A stretch of DNA of 39,089 bases from Planctomycetota bacterium (GTDB lineage Bacteria; Planctomycetota; Brocadiia; JAADGH01). The stretch is taken from the NCBI GenBank assembly GCA_013152475.1, contig JAADGH010000119.1, positions 1 through 39,089 on the forward strand. Reading direction: 5' to 3'. How positions within the stretch are numbered: position 1 is the stretch's first letter; every line of letters starts with the position of its first letter. The notes below the pieces were generated by a model, which had not been told where the DNA came from, made no database searches, and was given only the letters and a program-made list of their open reading frames with translations. Both the position numbers and the translations under genes were made by a program. Below, piece after piece: positions 1 through 8,845 of the stretch.

Positions 1-188
1 ACCTTCAGCCAGAGGACCTGGAGGTCGAGGTCGTCGTTCGGGGGCAGCTCGTCGGGGATGGTCTCGTCGATGGTCAGGTCGATCCACGCCTTGCATCCCT
101 CGAAGCGCGCGCCGATTGTGCCGCCGATGGACTTCCCGATCCAGCCGCCGAGGATCTTGTCTTCGTACTCTTTGTAGGTCAGCTTCAT
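1..188 (-). CDS. ADP-ribosylglycohydrolase family protein, N-terminal part (cut by window edge)
   Basis: The reverse strand encodes about 62 residues from an ATG at 188 and runs off the left edge. The N-terminus contains YEDKILGGWIGKSIGGTIGA and then NDDLDLQVLWL. This matches the opening of ADP-ribosylglycohydrolase (ADPRH/DraG-type) proteins: a first helix followed by the loop where the family carries its T/N-D-D metal-binding motif. Members hydrolyse ADP-ribose or related N-/O-glycosidic bonds with Mg2+; in polysaccharide loci of this kind the substrate is usually unknown. No signal peptide is visible, so it is probably cytoplasmic. AAGGAA lies a few bases upstream of the ATG. The gene is divergent from the 361-14472 block and shares its 172-bp upstream region. 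The catalytic core is outside the window. Confidence 0.75.
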   Translation of the reverse strand, partial: MKLTYKEYEDKILGGWIGKSIGGTIGARFEGCKAWIDLTIDETIPDELPPNDDLDLQVLWLK

Positions 189-279
189 CACGATTCCTTT
201 TCTTGCCGTTTCAGTAGCCAGGGAATAAGCCTTGCCAAAGGACGGGAGTATACACCAAGCGATGCAGAAATGCCAGTAT

Positions 280-302
280 CAACGTCAACGTCCTTGACGT
301 TG
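280..302. promoter_or_regulatory. Perfect 9-bp inverted repeat, candidate operator
   Basis: CAACGTCAA (280-288) and TTGACGTTG (294-302) are exact reverse complements around a 5-bp spacer, CGTCC. The site sits between two divergent genes, and its right arm contains the -35 hexamer TTGACG of the promoter proposed for the rightward gene block. Geometry and position fit a dimeric repressor site. No regulator gene is visible in the window, so the binding protein is unknown. Confidence 0.5.
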
Positions 303-323
303 CACAAACCAAGCTGTTAGGAT
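294..323 (+). promoter_or_regulatory. Candidate sigma70-type promoter for the amidohydrolase/beta-helix block
   Basis: TTGACG (294-299, 5/6 to consensus) is followed by an 18-bp spacer and TAGGAT (318-323, 4/6). This puts a start site near 330 and leaves a leader of about 30 nt before the ATG at 361, with GAAAGGAA as ribosome-binding site. The -35 lies inside the inverted repeat at 280-302, so repression by occlusion would be possible. Assigned by eye only. Confidence 0.4.
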
Positions 324-360
324 TGCCGACCGCGTTATCGGTGAAAGGAAAATCCGGTTC

Positions 361-1119
361 ATGATCATTGACTGCCACGTTCATCTTCGCCCCTATGGGC
401 TGACCCCGTCGGAACGCGCGGACATGCTCGTGCAATTTGCGGACAAGCTGAGCATCGACAAGCTCTGCGTTTCGCTCGGGCCGAACGTGAAATCGCCGTA
501 CCAGTCCCCACCCGAGGAATTCATCACGGAAAACACTTACGTCCTGGATTCGATTGCGCTCCACCCGGACCGCTTTATCGGCTTCTGCCACGTTAATCCT
601 GCACATGTCGGCGCCGCCTTGCGCGAGATTGATCGGTGCATTGTGGAGCGGGGCATGGGCGGGATCAAGCTGCTCTGCGGTGTCTTCTGCAATGATCCGC
701 GTGTCTTCCCCATCGTTGAGCGGGCCATTGAACTGGACGTGCCTATCCTGCAGCACACCTGGCTCAAGGTCACGGGCAACTTGGAGTTCGAGTCCACGCC
801 GGATCACTTCGCCGACCTCGCGACCCGCTACCCCGAAGCCAAGCTGATCTTCGGCCACACGGGCGGCGACTGGGAATACGGCGTCAAGGCCGTAACGTCC
901 TGCCCCAACACCTACCTCGAAACGGCGGGAGGCAATCCCGAGGCGGGGTTCGTCGAGACGGCCGTGCGAGAGGTCGGCGCGGAGCGCGTGGTCTATGGCT
1001 CCGATGCCCCCGGTCGGAGTTTCGCCTCGCAGATGGCGAAGGTGTACGGCGCGGACATCTCGGATGAAGAACGCGGGCTGATCCTTGGCAAGAACATGGA
1101 GACATTGTTAAATCTGTGA
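361..1119 (+). CDS. Amidohydrolase-2 family (TIM-barrel metal-dependent) hydrolase
   Basis: A 252-residue protein opening with MIIDCHVHLR, the HxH metal-binding motif (H6, H8) of the amidohydrolase_2 family. Further expected ligands are visible: H132 in ILQHTW, H166 in IFGHTGG, and D215 in VYGSDAPGRS near the C-terminus. The length fits the compact form of this family, which includes decarboxylases and lactone or amide hydrolases such as ACMS decarboxylase-like and LigI-like enzymes. There is no signal peptide, so it is cytoplasmic. GAAAGGAA precedes the ATG. Its TGA overlaps the next gene's ATG in TGATG, indicating translational coupling. In this cluster it probably acts on a small sugar-acid or lactone product; the exact reaction cannot be read from sequence. 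Confidence 0.85.
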   Translation: MIIDCHVHLRPYGLTPSERADMLVQFADKLSIDKLCVSLGPNVKSPYQSPPEEFITENTYVLDSIALHPDRFIGFCHVNPAHVGAALREIDRCIVERGMGGIKLLCGVFCNDPRVFPIVERAIELDVPILQHTWLKVTGNLEFESTPDHFADLATRYPEAKLIFGHTGGDWEYGVKAVTSCPNTYLETAGGNPEAGFVETAVREVGAERVVYGSDAPGRSFASQMAKVYGADISDEERGLILGKNMETLLNL

Positions 1120-4082
1120 TGGATACACCTCGTATGCGCAATCCCAAGCGATGCCATTCTGCAGGGCACGTGCTGACATATGCTCGACATGGTTTCCGGA
1201 CAGGCCTTTTTCTTCTGCTAATTTCCTGCGGTGTTCACGCGGATGTGGCCATCACATCCCAAGGCGATTCGATTCGAATCGGCAACGAATATCTGGAACG
1301 TGAGATCGACACGGGCAGCCGCCTGAGGACAACCCGCCTGTTCAACAAGCTGACCGGCGCCACGCTGGCGGTGACGTCGCAGGAGTTTGTCATTCGCCTG
1401 AACGACGAGAAGCCCAATGCCGTCACCCTCACGACGGAGGATTTCATCATCCAGGATCGCAAGCAGAGCAACACAGACGGCGGGGGTAAACGGATCACGT
1501 TCGCCCTTCGGGCCGAGAAGCACGGCGTGTCCGTTGATGTGACATACGAGATATCCAGGCCGGACGACTTTTACATTCGTAAGCAGCTCGTCATCCATCC
1601 CGGCCCGCATCTGGTCAACTGGGTCGAAGTGGAGCGCTTTGACGTTCCGGCAAACGTCACGCTGGCGTACGGCCAGGAAAATTTCCACTACGCTGCGGAG
1701 GGGAGGCCGATTTATATCGGCCGCAACCTGTTCGCCGGCCTCGAGTATCCGGCGGGCTATAATGTGCGGCAGGGACAGACCGTGCATCTCCGCCACTACC
1801 CCGGCCGCACGGGTGATGTCACGAGCCGACGCGCCGTGATCGGTGTCTGCGCTGACAAGCCGGGGAACCGGATCACCGATGCGATCCTCCGCTATGTCAC
1901 CCGCGAGCGCTCCCGGCGGGTCAAGCATGTAACCGGCTGGTACGACTACTTTAACAACAACTACTCCGACGCCGACTGCGAAAAACACATCACCGAGGCG
2001 GCCTCTCTGTTCGGGCCGGACAAGGTGAAGCTCGACTTCGTTTCCATCGACGGCGGCTGGGCCAATCCCAAGAGCATCATGCGCGAACATCCCGACTTCC
2101 CCGGGCGGCTCGGCTTGATCAAAAAGCTGGCAAAGGAAAAGCTCGACGCGGGCCTCGCCCTACACATCTGCACGGCGGGCGGGCGGACAACCGTGGATGC
2201 GGAATGGGTGAAGGCGCACTATGATGTCTCCGAGCTCCGCGGCACGCCGGAGAGGCCGAAGTGCTTCTACTGCCTGGCCGACCCGCGAGCGCACCGCGAC
2301 CTGAAGGAGTCGCTGCTCTACCTGATTCGCAAGTACGATGTTGAGGCGTTCAAGTTCGACTGGCAATCGACCAACTGCGACAAGGCCGGCCATCGAGGCC
2401 ACCTGCCGGGGAGCAAGTATGGCCGCGAGGCGATCATCGACAGCTACCTCGCCATCCTCGAAGCCTTGCGGAAGGAGAAACCGGACATCCTCCTCTACAA
2501 CTGGGCCTGGCCGAGCCCCTTCTGGACGCTGTGGTATGATGCCGTGTTCACGCATGGCATCGGCGGCGAGATCAACACTTCTCGCGTCGGCCCCCCGGCC
2601 TTCACCATGTCGTCCCTCATGTGCACGGCAAAGGATGAGGAGTTGAAGCGCCGGTTCTACGACCCCGCCCCGTACTTCCCCACCACCGACTTCATGACGT
2701 CTGAACCCTTTCGCCTGGGCTGGGGAAACTGGAGAAGCAAGTATATCCACGAGGATACGCAGCGCTTCATCGACTGGATCATCACCTCCTACATGCGCGG
2801 CTCGCAGATGACCGAGCTGGTCATGTCACAGTTCGGCAGCGAGGAGACACAGAAGGCCCACATCACGGCCTCGAAATGGCGGCGGGCGAACGACGCGCTC
2901 ATCATGGGCAAGACTCGGTTCTTCGGCGGCAGTCCTCTGAACGAGGAGCCGTACGGCTACGGGCACTTCGACGAAAAGAACAAGGGCCTCGTGCTCGTCC
3001 GCAACCCGTCCGTCCTGCCGAAAGAAATCGCGGTTTCTTTTGACGAGACGATCGGCATGTTGCCGGGCGGGCCGGTCGTCGTGAATGCCATCTATCCCTA
3101 CCTCTCATGCCTGAGCACGAAGACCACGTACGGTGAGTCGCTTAATATCCGCCTGCATTCCTTCGAGACGGTTGTCCTGGAGGTGGGGCCGGGTCTTACC
3201 CCACGAACAGACCGCCGAAAAGCCCCCGCCGCCAAGATCCAGACTACGTCCCTAACGATTGCGGAAGGCAAAGATGCTGTGCGCTGTTCGTTCGAGGCCG
3301 AAGTCCCCGAGCGCCACAAAGCCGACCTCATCGTGCTGGTCCGGCGTGCCGGTGTAGATGCCACGATCCAGATCAACGGCCAGGCGACCGACGTCGAGGC
3401 GCCGCACAAAGAACTTCGCGATTGCGGCAAACCGGCGCAGGCTGCCGACTGGAGCATGTTCCGCACGCGGCTCCAGCCGGGGCAGAACCGGGTGACCTTC
3501 GAGCTGCCCCAGCAAGGAGGTGAATGGCGCGATCTGCCCTTCTCGCCCAGTGCGCGGATGACCGATATCATGTATTGCCTTCTGGATGTGGAGATCGACT
3601 GCGGCCCTGCAGAGAAGGCGCCGCCGGGTGAGCTGCCCGGTTTGTGGCGCGGGATCAAACGGGACACGATCGTGCTTCATTCCGGCTCGGAAGCTCCGCG
3701 CATGCCGCTGCTCCCCTTTGAGATCTATACCGTTCAGGCCGACTCAAAGCTCTACACCGACCGTGACTATCGCATCGTGTCCATACCGAAAGAATTCATC
3801 GGCAAGCGTTCCATTCGCTTCTCGCATGTCGCGGCGAAGAACGTGGCGACGATTCGGTTTTACGCCAAGAAACCCATCCGCGTCTTCGTTGCCTTCGGCG
3901 ATCTGGGCCAGTGGTTGACGCCGCAGCCCGGGTGGAAGATTTACAAAAAGAACGTCTTCAAGGCCGTCGGTGGGCGGTGCACGCCGGACATTTACTTCAA
4001 AGATTTCCCCGAGGGGGAGGTTACGCTCTTCCTCGGACAGAAGGGCAACTTCGCCGTGGTCGGAATTCGTTCGCTTGATTAA
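1119..4082 (+). CDS. Secreted clan GH-D-like glycoside hydrolase (alpha-galactosidase/GH36-like)
   Basis: About 987 residues. The start is taken as the ATG at 1119, which overlaps the upstream TGA; an in-frame GTG lies at 1116 and another ATG at 1134. The N-terminus has a basic stretch and a hydrophobic core ending GLFLLLISCGVHA, a likely signal peptide. Residues of roughly 30-270 look like the beta-sandwich that precedes the barrel in GH36-type enzymes. The middle is a TIM barrel: IDGGWANP, then FKFDW with D414 as probable nucleophile in the (K/R)xD position of clan GH-D, then LLYNWAWPSP. The C-terminal 350 residues are beta-rich and may hold carbohydrate-binding or antiparallel-sheet domains. 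Retaining hydrolysis of an alpha-linked sugar is the family expectation. The acid/base residue and exact family are not certain. It is followed 70 bp later by three beta-helix genes. Confidence 0.75.
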   Translation: MDTPRMRNPKRCHSAGHVLTYARHGFRTGLFLLLISCGVHADVAITSQGDSIRIGNEYLEREIDTGSRLRTTRLFNKLTGATLAVTSQEFVIRLNDEKPNAVTLTTEDFIIQDRKQSNTDGGGKRITFALRAEKHGVSVDVTYEISRPDDFYIRKQLVIHPGPHLVNWVEVERFDVPANVTLAYGQENFHYAAEGRPIYIGRNLFAGLEYPAGYNVRQGQTVHLRHYPGRTGDVTSRRAVIGVCADKPGNRITDAILRYVTRERSRRVKHVTGWYDYFNNNYSDADCEKHITEAASLFGPDKVKLDFVSIDGGWANPKSIMREHPDFPGRLGLIKKLAKEKLDAGLALHICTAGGRTTVDAEWVKAHYDVSELRGTPERPKCFYCLADPRAHRDLKESLLYLIRKYDVEAFKFDWQSTNCDKAGHRGHLPGSKYGREAIIDSYLAILEALRKEKPDILLYNWAWPSPFWTLWYDAVFTHGIGGEINTSRVGPPAFTMSSLMCTAKDEELKRRFYDPAPYFPTTDFMTSEPFRLGWGNWRSKYIHEDTQRFIDWIITSYMRGSQMTELVMSQFGSEETQKAHITASKWRRANDALIMGKTRFFGGSPLNEEPYGYGHFDEKNKGLVLVRNPSVLPKEIAVSFDETIGMLPGGPVVVNAIYPYLSCLSTKTTYGESLNIRLHSFETVVLEVGPGLTPRTDRRKAPAAKIQTTSLTIAEGKDAVRCSFEAEVPERHKADLIVLVRRAGVDATIQINGQATDVEAPHKELRDCGKPAQAADWSMFRTRLQPGQNRVTFELPQQGGEWRDLPFSPSARMTDIMYCLLDVEIDCGPAEKAPPGELPGLWRGIKRDTIVLHSGSEAPRMPLLPFEIYTVQADSKLYTDRDYRIVSIPKEFIGKRSIRFSHVAAKNVATIRFYAKKPIRVFVAFGDLGQWLTPQPGWKIYKKNVFKAVGGRCTPDIYFKDFPEGEVTLFLGQKGNFAVVGIRSLD

Positions 4083-4152
4083 GGACAAGTAGAGGGTTTT
4101 TGGACAAGGGCGGCCAATGACGGAAGCCTCTTCATATTTTGTGAGGTCGAAC

Positions 4153-6501
4153 ATGAATGGACATTGGTTTGGAGGCATAGCCTTTATCATGTTGATTTGC
4201 GCAACGGCCCTCGCCGACGCGCCGCCCGGATGGCTGAACGTGAAAGACTTCGGCGCGTCGGGGTCGGAGTATTCAACCACGGCCTCGACCGTGAAGGGAT
4301 CGAAGCAGATCACCGTGAAGGACGTCGGCGACTTCAAGGCGGGCCAGGGCGTGATGCTCTCCAAGTGCACCCCCCGCATCACAAAGCAACAGCTCTGGGG
4401 TCCCAGGGGCGTTGTGGTGATGGGGAGGAGGCTCGACGGCAAGGCGGAGATCCGGGGATATGACGGCAGCCAGGGGGACTGGGTGGTCCTGGTCCTCGAC
4501 GTGGCCAAGGGATCGGCGACCTTCCGCTGGAGCGAGGACCTGGCGCGCACTTGGCATCCGACCGTGCCGATCACGGGCGACTGGCAGCCGATCCGCGACG
4601 GGATCGAGGTGCGCTTCAACAAATTTGAGTGGGAGAAGGGCTACACCGTCGTCTTTGCCGGCCGCGGCCAACTGGTTACGGTTATCGAGAAGATCGAGGG
4701 GAATACGATCACCCTGCGCCACGTCCCCACGCGAACGGTCAAAGACGCGGAGCTGCGCCACTGCGACGACGCCGCGCTGCAGGCGGCCATCAACCAGGCG
4801 GTTAAAGAGAAGCGCAACCTGTTCGTGCCCATCGGCCGATACCGGCTGTCCCGGGGTCTTCGTGTGGCCAAGCCGGAGGGGCTCACGATCGAGGGGGAAA
4901 ATGCGGTCCACACCATCCTCGACATCAGCGAGGGCAACGGCGCATGTGTCACCATGGTCAGAGGGACGGAGATCACGCTGCGCAACTTCACCATGGTCGG
5001 CCACTCCGGCTTCGACCGGCGCGACCAGTGCGGGCATATCCCGATGAAAGGCTCCAGCTACTTCTGGGGGTTTGGGGCCAAGAACTGCAACGCGACGACG
5101 ATCAGCGGCACCGAACGCGTGCTGATCGAGAACTGCCACGGCAGGCGCATGGCCTCCGAGTGTTTTGTGTCGGGATGCCGGAGCCGGAGCGCCTTGAAGA
5201 AGCCGAACACGACCTACACGAAGACGACGACCTACCTGCGCTGCTCGGCCATCGACTGCGGACGCAACGCCTTTAACGATGTGACGAGCGGCCCCGAGAA
5301 CACCAGCGTCCTCTACTGCCGCATCGTGGATGTCGGGGGCTGCGCCTGGGAGGGGGCGTCGCGCTTCGTCAAGTTCGTCGGCAACTACGTGCGGAACGCC
5401 GGGACCGTTGCCATGGGCAACCTGGGAACGTACAACCGCGACGAGACCTTTCCCGAGCTCGGCGCCGGGCAGCACATCATCGCCAACAACGTCTTCGAGA
5501 GCAACGTGCCCTACGGCCGGTGCGCCATCCGCTCGGCGGTCGGGTCCACGCAGGTGATCATCGCCAACAACCTGTTCGTCAACTTCGGGTCCTCCGCCGT
5601 GGAGACCTCGGGCCGGTCCGACCCCACCCACTATGCCTCCGCCAATACAACGATCACGGGCAACATCTTCGACATGACCGAGATCGGCGAGAAGTCCGTT
5701 CCCCGGACCGCCATCAATGTAAGCGCGTCCGACACAACCATCAGTGACAACCAGGTTTACGTTCGCGGCGCCGCCGATCCCAGGGTGACGGCCATCATGA
5801 TCAAGGAACCGGCCGTGAATGTGACCGTCCACGACAACCTGATCCGCAACTGCGGAACGGGCATCATCACGGGACGCGCGGCGTCGAGGGTGGGAGAGGT
5901 CATGGACACCGTGACGTTCGCGCCGTCCTTCACGTTCGTTCCCTTGGATTGGCGGAGAGCGCGCCAATGCCAGGGGTGGCGGCTGGTCTGGCTCGCGGGT
6001 GGGCGGCCTTCCGGCGTCTCCGTGCTGGACGCCGTTGTCGGCGCAGCGAAACCCGAGACGGTGCAGTTCAAGCTCAAGGAGCCGCGCCAGATGAAGCCAG
6101 GTGATCTCTTTGACACAATCCCCCCCTCGGCGAATTGGCTCATCCACAACAACACCATCACCGGCTGCCTGCGACCGGTCGCGCTGAACCGATACGGCAG
6201 CAGGACGTCGATTTTCCGGGGGAATATCGTGAACCGGGGCGGAACACAGGGCGTCGCCGAGGCGGTGGTGGTGGGTGGCGAGTATCGTCTCATCGACAAC
6301 CACATCTCCGGCTTCGACGAGAAGGACGCGGCGGCCTTCGTTCTGAGGGCGAGCCATCCGGGCCTCTCGCCGCGAATGGTGTTCCAGGGGAATATCGTCC
6401 AGAGGTGTTCGAATGCGGTGAAGGCCGAAGAGAAGAGGCTGTGGGAAGAGGCGATCAAAGAAGGGAACCAGTTTATCAATTGTGAGACAATACATGAATA
6501 G
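4153..6501 (+). CDS. Secreted right-handed beta-helix protein, paralogue 1 (Pectate_lyase_3-like)
   Basis: About 782 residues from the ATG at 4153. That start is preferred over the in-frame ATG at 4117 because GAGGT precedes it and it gives a clean signal peptide (FIMLICATALA before DAPPG). Residues 29-38 read NVKDFGASGS, the first strand of Pectate_lyase_3 proteins. The usual follow-on helix (AALQAAINQAVKEKRNLFVP) comes only at about residue 207, so about 160 residues are inserted. The rest has many beta-helix turns (ITGNIFDM, ISDNQVYV, VHDNLIRNC) and a second Trp-rich insert near residues 595-660. These folds are typical of polysaccharide lyases, epimerases and glycosidases, but no catalytic triad can be assigned. 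It is the first of three tandem paralogues and its end overlaps the next start by 8 bp. Confidence 0.8.
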   Translation: MNGHWFGGIAFIMLICATALADAPPGWLNVKDFGASGSEYSTTASTVKGSKQITVKDVGDFKAGQGVMLSKCTPRITKQQLWGPRGVVVMGRRLDGKAEIRGYDGSQGDWVVLVLDVAKGSATFRWSEDLARTWHPTVPITGDWQPIRDGIEVRFNKFEWEKGYTVVFAGRGQLVTVIEKIEGNTITLRHVPTRTVKDAELRHCDDAALQAAINQAVKEKRNLFVPIGRYRLSRGLRVAKPEGLTIEGENAVHTILDISEGNGACVTMVRGTEITLRNFTMVGHSGFDRRDQCGHIPMKGSSYFWGFGAKNCNATTISGTERVLIENCHGRRMASECFVSGCRSRSALKKPNTTYTKTTTYLRCSAIDCGRNAFNDVTSGPENTSVLYCRIVDVGGCAWEGASRFVKFVGNYVRNAGTVAMGNLGTYNRDETFPELGAGQHIIANNVFESNVPYGRCAIRSAVGSTQVIIANNLFVNFGSSAVETSGRSDPTHYASANTTITGNIFDMTEIGEKSVPRTAINVSASDTTISDNQVYVRGAADPRVTAIMIKEPAVNVTVHDNLIRNCGTGIITGRAASRVGEVMDTVTFAPSFTFVPLDWRRARQCQGWRLVWLAGGRPSGVSVLDAVVGAAKPETVQFKLKEPRQMKPGDLFDTIPPSANWLIHNNTITGCLRPVALNRYGSRTSIFRGNIVNRGGTQGVAEAVVVGGEYRLIDNHISGFDEKDAAAFVLRASHPGLSPRMVFQGNIVQRCSNAVKAEEKRLWEEAIKEGNQFINCETIHE

Positions 6502-8839
6502 ATACTGGATAGGGCTGGAGGTATTTCTCATGCTGACTGGCGCAGCGGCTCTTGCCGCTGATACTCCGGGGCGCTGGCTGAACGTGAAGGACCTCGGCGC
6601 ATCGGGGTCGGAGTTCGAGACCACGGCCGAGACCACGGCGGGATCGAAGCAGATCACCGTGAAAGACGTCGGCGACTTCAAAGTGAGACAGGAGGTAATG
6701 ATCGACGGGTGCAATCCTCACTATCCGGACGCACTTATCCGGGGTCCGGGGGCGCCGTACCGGAATCCGAAGAAACTGGGTGATGAAGTGGAACTCCGCG
6801 GGTTTGACGGCAGCGCGGGAAAGTGGCTCGTGTTTCTGCTGGCCATCGACGGTGCGGACCCGCTCACGTTCCGCTGGTCCGACGACATGGCCAAGACCTG
6901 GTCGGGAACGAAAGTGCCGGTCACGCAGGAATGGGTTGACCTGAGCGGGGGCGTTCAGATCCGCTTCAAAAAAACGGACTGGCAGATGGGGCACGTCATC
7001 CAGTTTGCCGCGCGTGCTCAGTTGGTGACCACTATCGAGAAAGTCGAAGGCAACACGTTCTGGCTCAAGGACGCACCGAACCAGACCGTCAAAGCCGCAC
7101 CCGTCCGGCACTGCGACAGCGCTGTGCTCCAGGCCATCATAGATCGCGCCATGAAAGAGAAGCGAAACCTGTTCTTCCCAGCTGGCCGGTATCGGTTGGC
7201 GCGGGGGCTGGTGCTCCAGGACGCGTCGTCAATTCACCTTGAAGGAGCAAGCGGAGAGAACACGGTCATGGACATCACCGAGGGCACGGGTCCGGTGTTC
7301 CGGCTGACCTATGGCAAGGAAGTCACGATCCGGAATTTCCGCATGGTCGGTCATGGCAAACGTGGCGATCATGCCGGCCCGATGATCACGGGATCCGGCT
7401 ACCGTTTCTGGGGCATGGCGCTGAAGTCGTGTCGCGCCGTCCAGATTAAAGGCACGGAGCGCGTTCTCATCGAGAACGTCCACGCCAGCCGGATGGCGGG
7501 AGAGTGTTTCTACGCGCAAGGCCCCTGCCGCACGGGAGAGAAAACGCCCGCGCACTACGCCAAGTCCCTGACCTTCCTTCGCTGTTCCGTGACGAACAGC
7601 ACACACAACGCCTTCAACAACAACGACACGGGGGAGAACACAAGTGTCCTCTACTGCCGCGTCGAGGACGTCGGGGCCTACGCCTACGAGGGCCCGGGCA
7701 AATTCGTCAGGTGCATCGGCAACTACGTGCGCAACGCCGCCGGCGGGTTCGTGATCGGGAACTACGAGCGTCGCTCGGAGCACCTGCACACGCTCGGCTG
7801 CGGCCAGGCCGTGATCCGGGACAACGTCCTGGAGGGCACCTTCACGGGCCGCGCGGGGATCGCCGTCACCCGCGGCGCCAGGCAGGTGACGATCGCCAAC
7901 AATCTCTTCATCAACTTCAACGGCACGGCGATCCGCGCCGCCGACCAGCACACAAGCGGCTATCCTGCGCGCAACATCGTGATCACCGGCAACATCGTGG
8001 ACCTGACACACCGCGGCGAGAAGCCCAGGACGCGAACGGGCATCGAAGTGTATTCCTCCGATGTGAGCGTTGCCAACAACCAGATCTACGTTCGCGGGCA
8101 GGTCGACCCACGCGTCTCCGGCATATGGATCAAAGACCCGGCCGTCAACATCACGGTCCATGACAACCTCGTCCGCAATTGCGCCTATGGCATCCGCACC
8201 AGCCGCGCCAGGGCCCGGGTCGAGGAAGTGATCGACCCCGTGACGTTCCTGCAAAAAGGACTGCCCATGGGCTGGCGGACGTCGCACCGGTATCGAGGGT
8301 GGGGCGTGGCGTGGATCACGGGGGACAGGGCGAGCGGCGTGTCCTCTCTCGTCTCGTACGATCCCGAGTCGTTGCGCTTCAAACTCACCCAGCCGCACGA
8401 CATGAAAGCGGGAGACCTGTTCGAGGTCTTTCCCCCGCACTCGGCGAACTGGAACATCCACGACAACACGATCACGGGTTGTGCGCGGCCGGTCGTGCTC
8501 GATTCCTACGGCAGCGAGACCTCTCTTTTCCAAGAGAACCTCATCACACGGGGCGGCGCGGAGGGTGTCCAGCACGCCGTTGTCGTCTCCGGCCGGTTCA
8601 ACCTGATCGGGAATCATATCTCCGGCTTCGACGAGCCGGACTCCGCCGCCCTCCTCCTCCGCCCCGATCGCTTCGGGAAGACATGCCCGAACCTCTGCCG
8701 CAACAACATCTTCGAACGGTGCTCCGCCGCCGTGAAAGAAAGCCGGGAAGGACTCTGGAAAGCCGCGACGACAGATGGTAATTTCTTTATCGAGTGCGGC
8801 AGCGCACCGGAGCCCGCGAACAACAGTAAAAAGGAATAG
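6494..8839 (+). CDS. Secreted right-handed beta-helix protein, paralogue 2
   Basis: About 781 residues from the ATG at 6494, inside the end of the previous gene; an in-frame GTG at 6482 is an alternative but gives no better ribosome site. A signal peptide ends near GAAALAADTPG. The architecture is collinear with the preceding gene: NVKDLGASGS at about residue 30, an inserted segment with TFRWSDDMAKTW, AVLQAIIDRA at about residue 210, then beta-helix turns (IANNLFINF, ITGNIVDL, VANNQIYV, VHDNLVRNC). A second insert contains GWRTSHRYRGWG, and the end has NWNIHDNTITGC. Family-level inference is glycan binding or cleavage outside the cytoplasm. It resembles the third copy more than the first (for example SGENTVMDITEGTG occurs in copies 2 and 3), so duplications were probably sequential. 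Confidence 0.8.
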   Translation: MNRYWIGLEVFLMLTGAAALAADTPGRWLNVKDLGASGSEFETTAETTAGSKQITVKDVGDFKVRQEVMIDGCNPHYPDALIRGPGAPYRNPKKLGDEVELRGFDGSAGKWLVFLLAIDGADPLTFRWSDDMAKTWSGTKVPVTQEWVDLSGGVQIRFKKTDWQMGHVIQFAARAQLVTTIEKVEGNTFWLKDAPNQTVKAAPVRHCDSAVLQAIIDRAMKEKRNLFFPAGRYRLARGLVLQDASSIHLEGASGENTVMDITEGTGPVFRLTYGKEVTIRNFRMVGHGKRGDHAGPMITGSGYRFWGMALKSCRAVQIKGTERVLIENVHASRMAGECFYAQGPCRTGEKTPAHYAKSLTFLRCSVTNSTHNAFNNNDTGENTSVLYCRVEDVGAYAYEGPGKFVRCIGNYVRNAAGGFVIGNYERRSEHLHTLGCGQAVIRDNVLEGTFTGRAGIAVTRGARQVTIANNLFINFNGTAIRAADQHTSGYPARNIVITGNIVDLTHRGEKPRTRTGIEVYSSDVSVANNQIYVRGQVDPRVSGIWIKDPAVNITVHDNLVRNCAYGIRTSRARARVEEVIDPVTFLQKGLPMGWRTSHRYRGWGVAWITGDRASGVSSLVSYDPESLRFKLTQPHDMKAGDLFEVFPPHSANWNIHDNTITGCARPVVLDSYGSETSLFQENLITRGGAEGVQHAVVVSGRFNLIGNHISGFDEPDSAALLLRPDRFGKTCPNLCRNNIFERCSAAVKESREGLWKAATTDGNFFIECGSAPEPANNSKKE

Positions 8840-8845
8840 ACAAGC

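Noticed and set aside
247..276. Promoter for the leftward ADP-ribosylglycohydrolase gene
   Set aside because: TATACT is visible on the minus strand at 252-247 but no acceptable -35 lies at 16-18 bp.
1265..1290. tRNA T-arm-like sequence (ATTCGATTCGAATC)
   Set aside because: It lies within the N-terminal coding part of the glycosidase gene and has no acceptor or anticodon stem around it.
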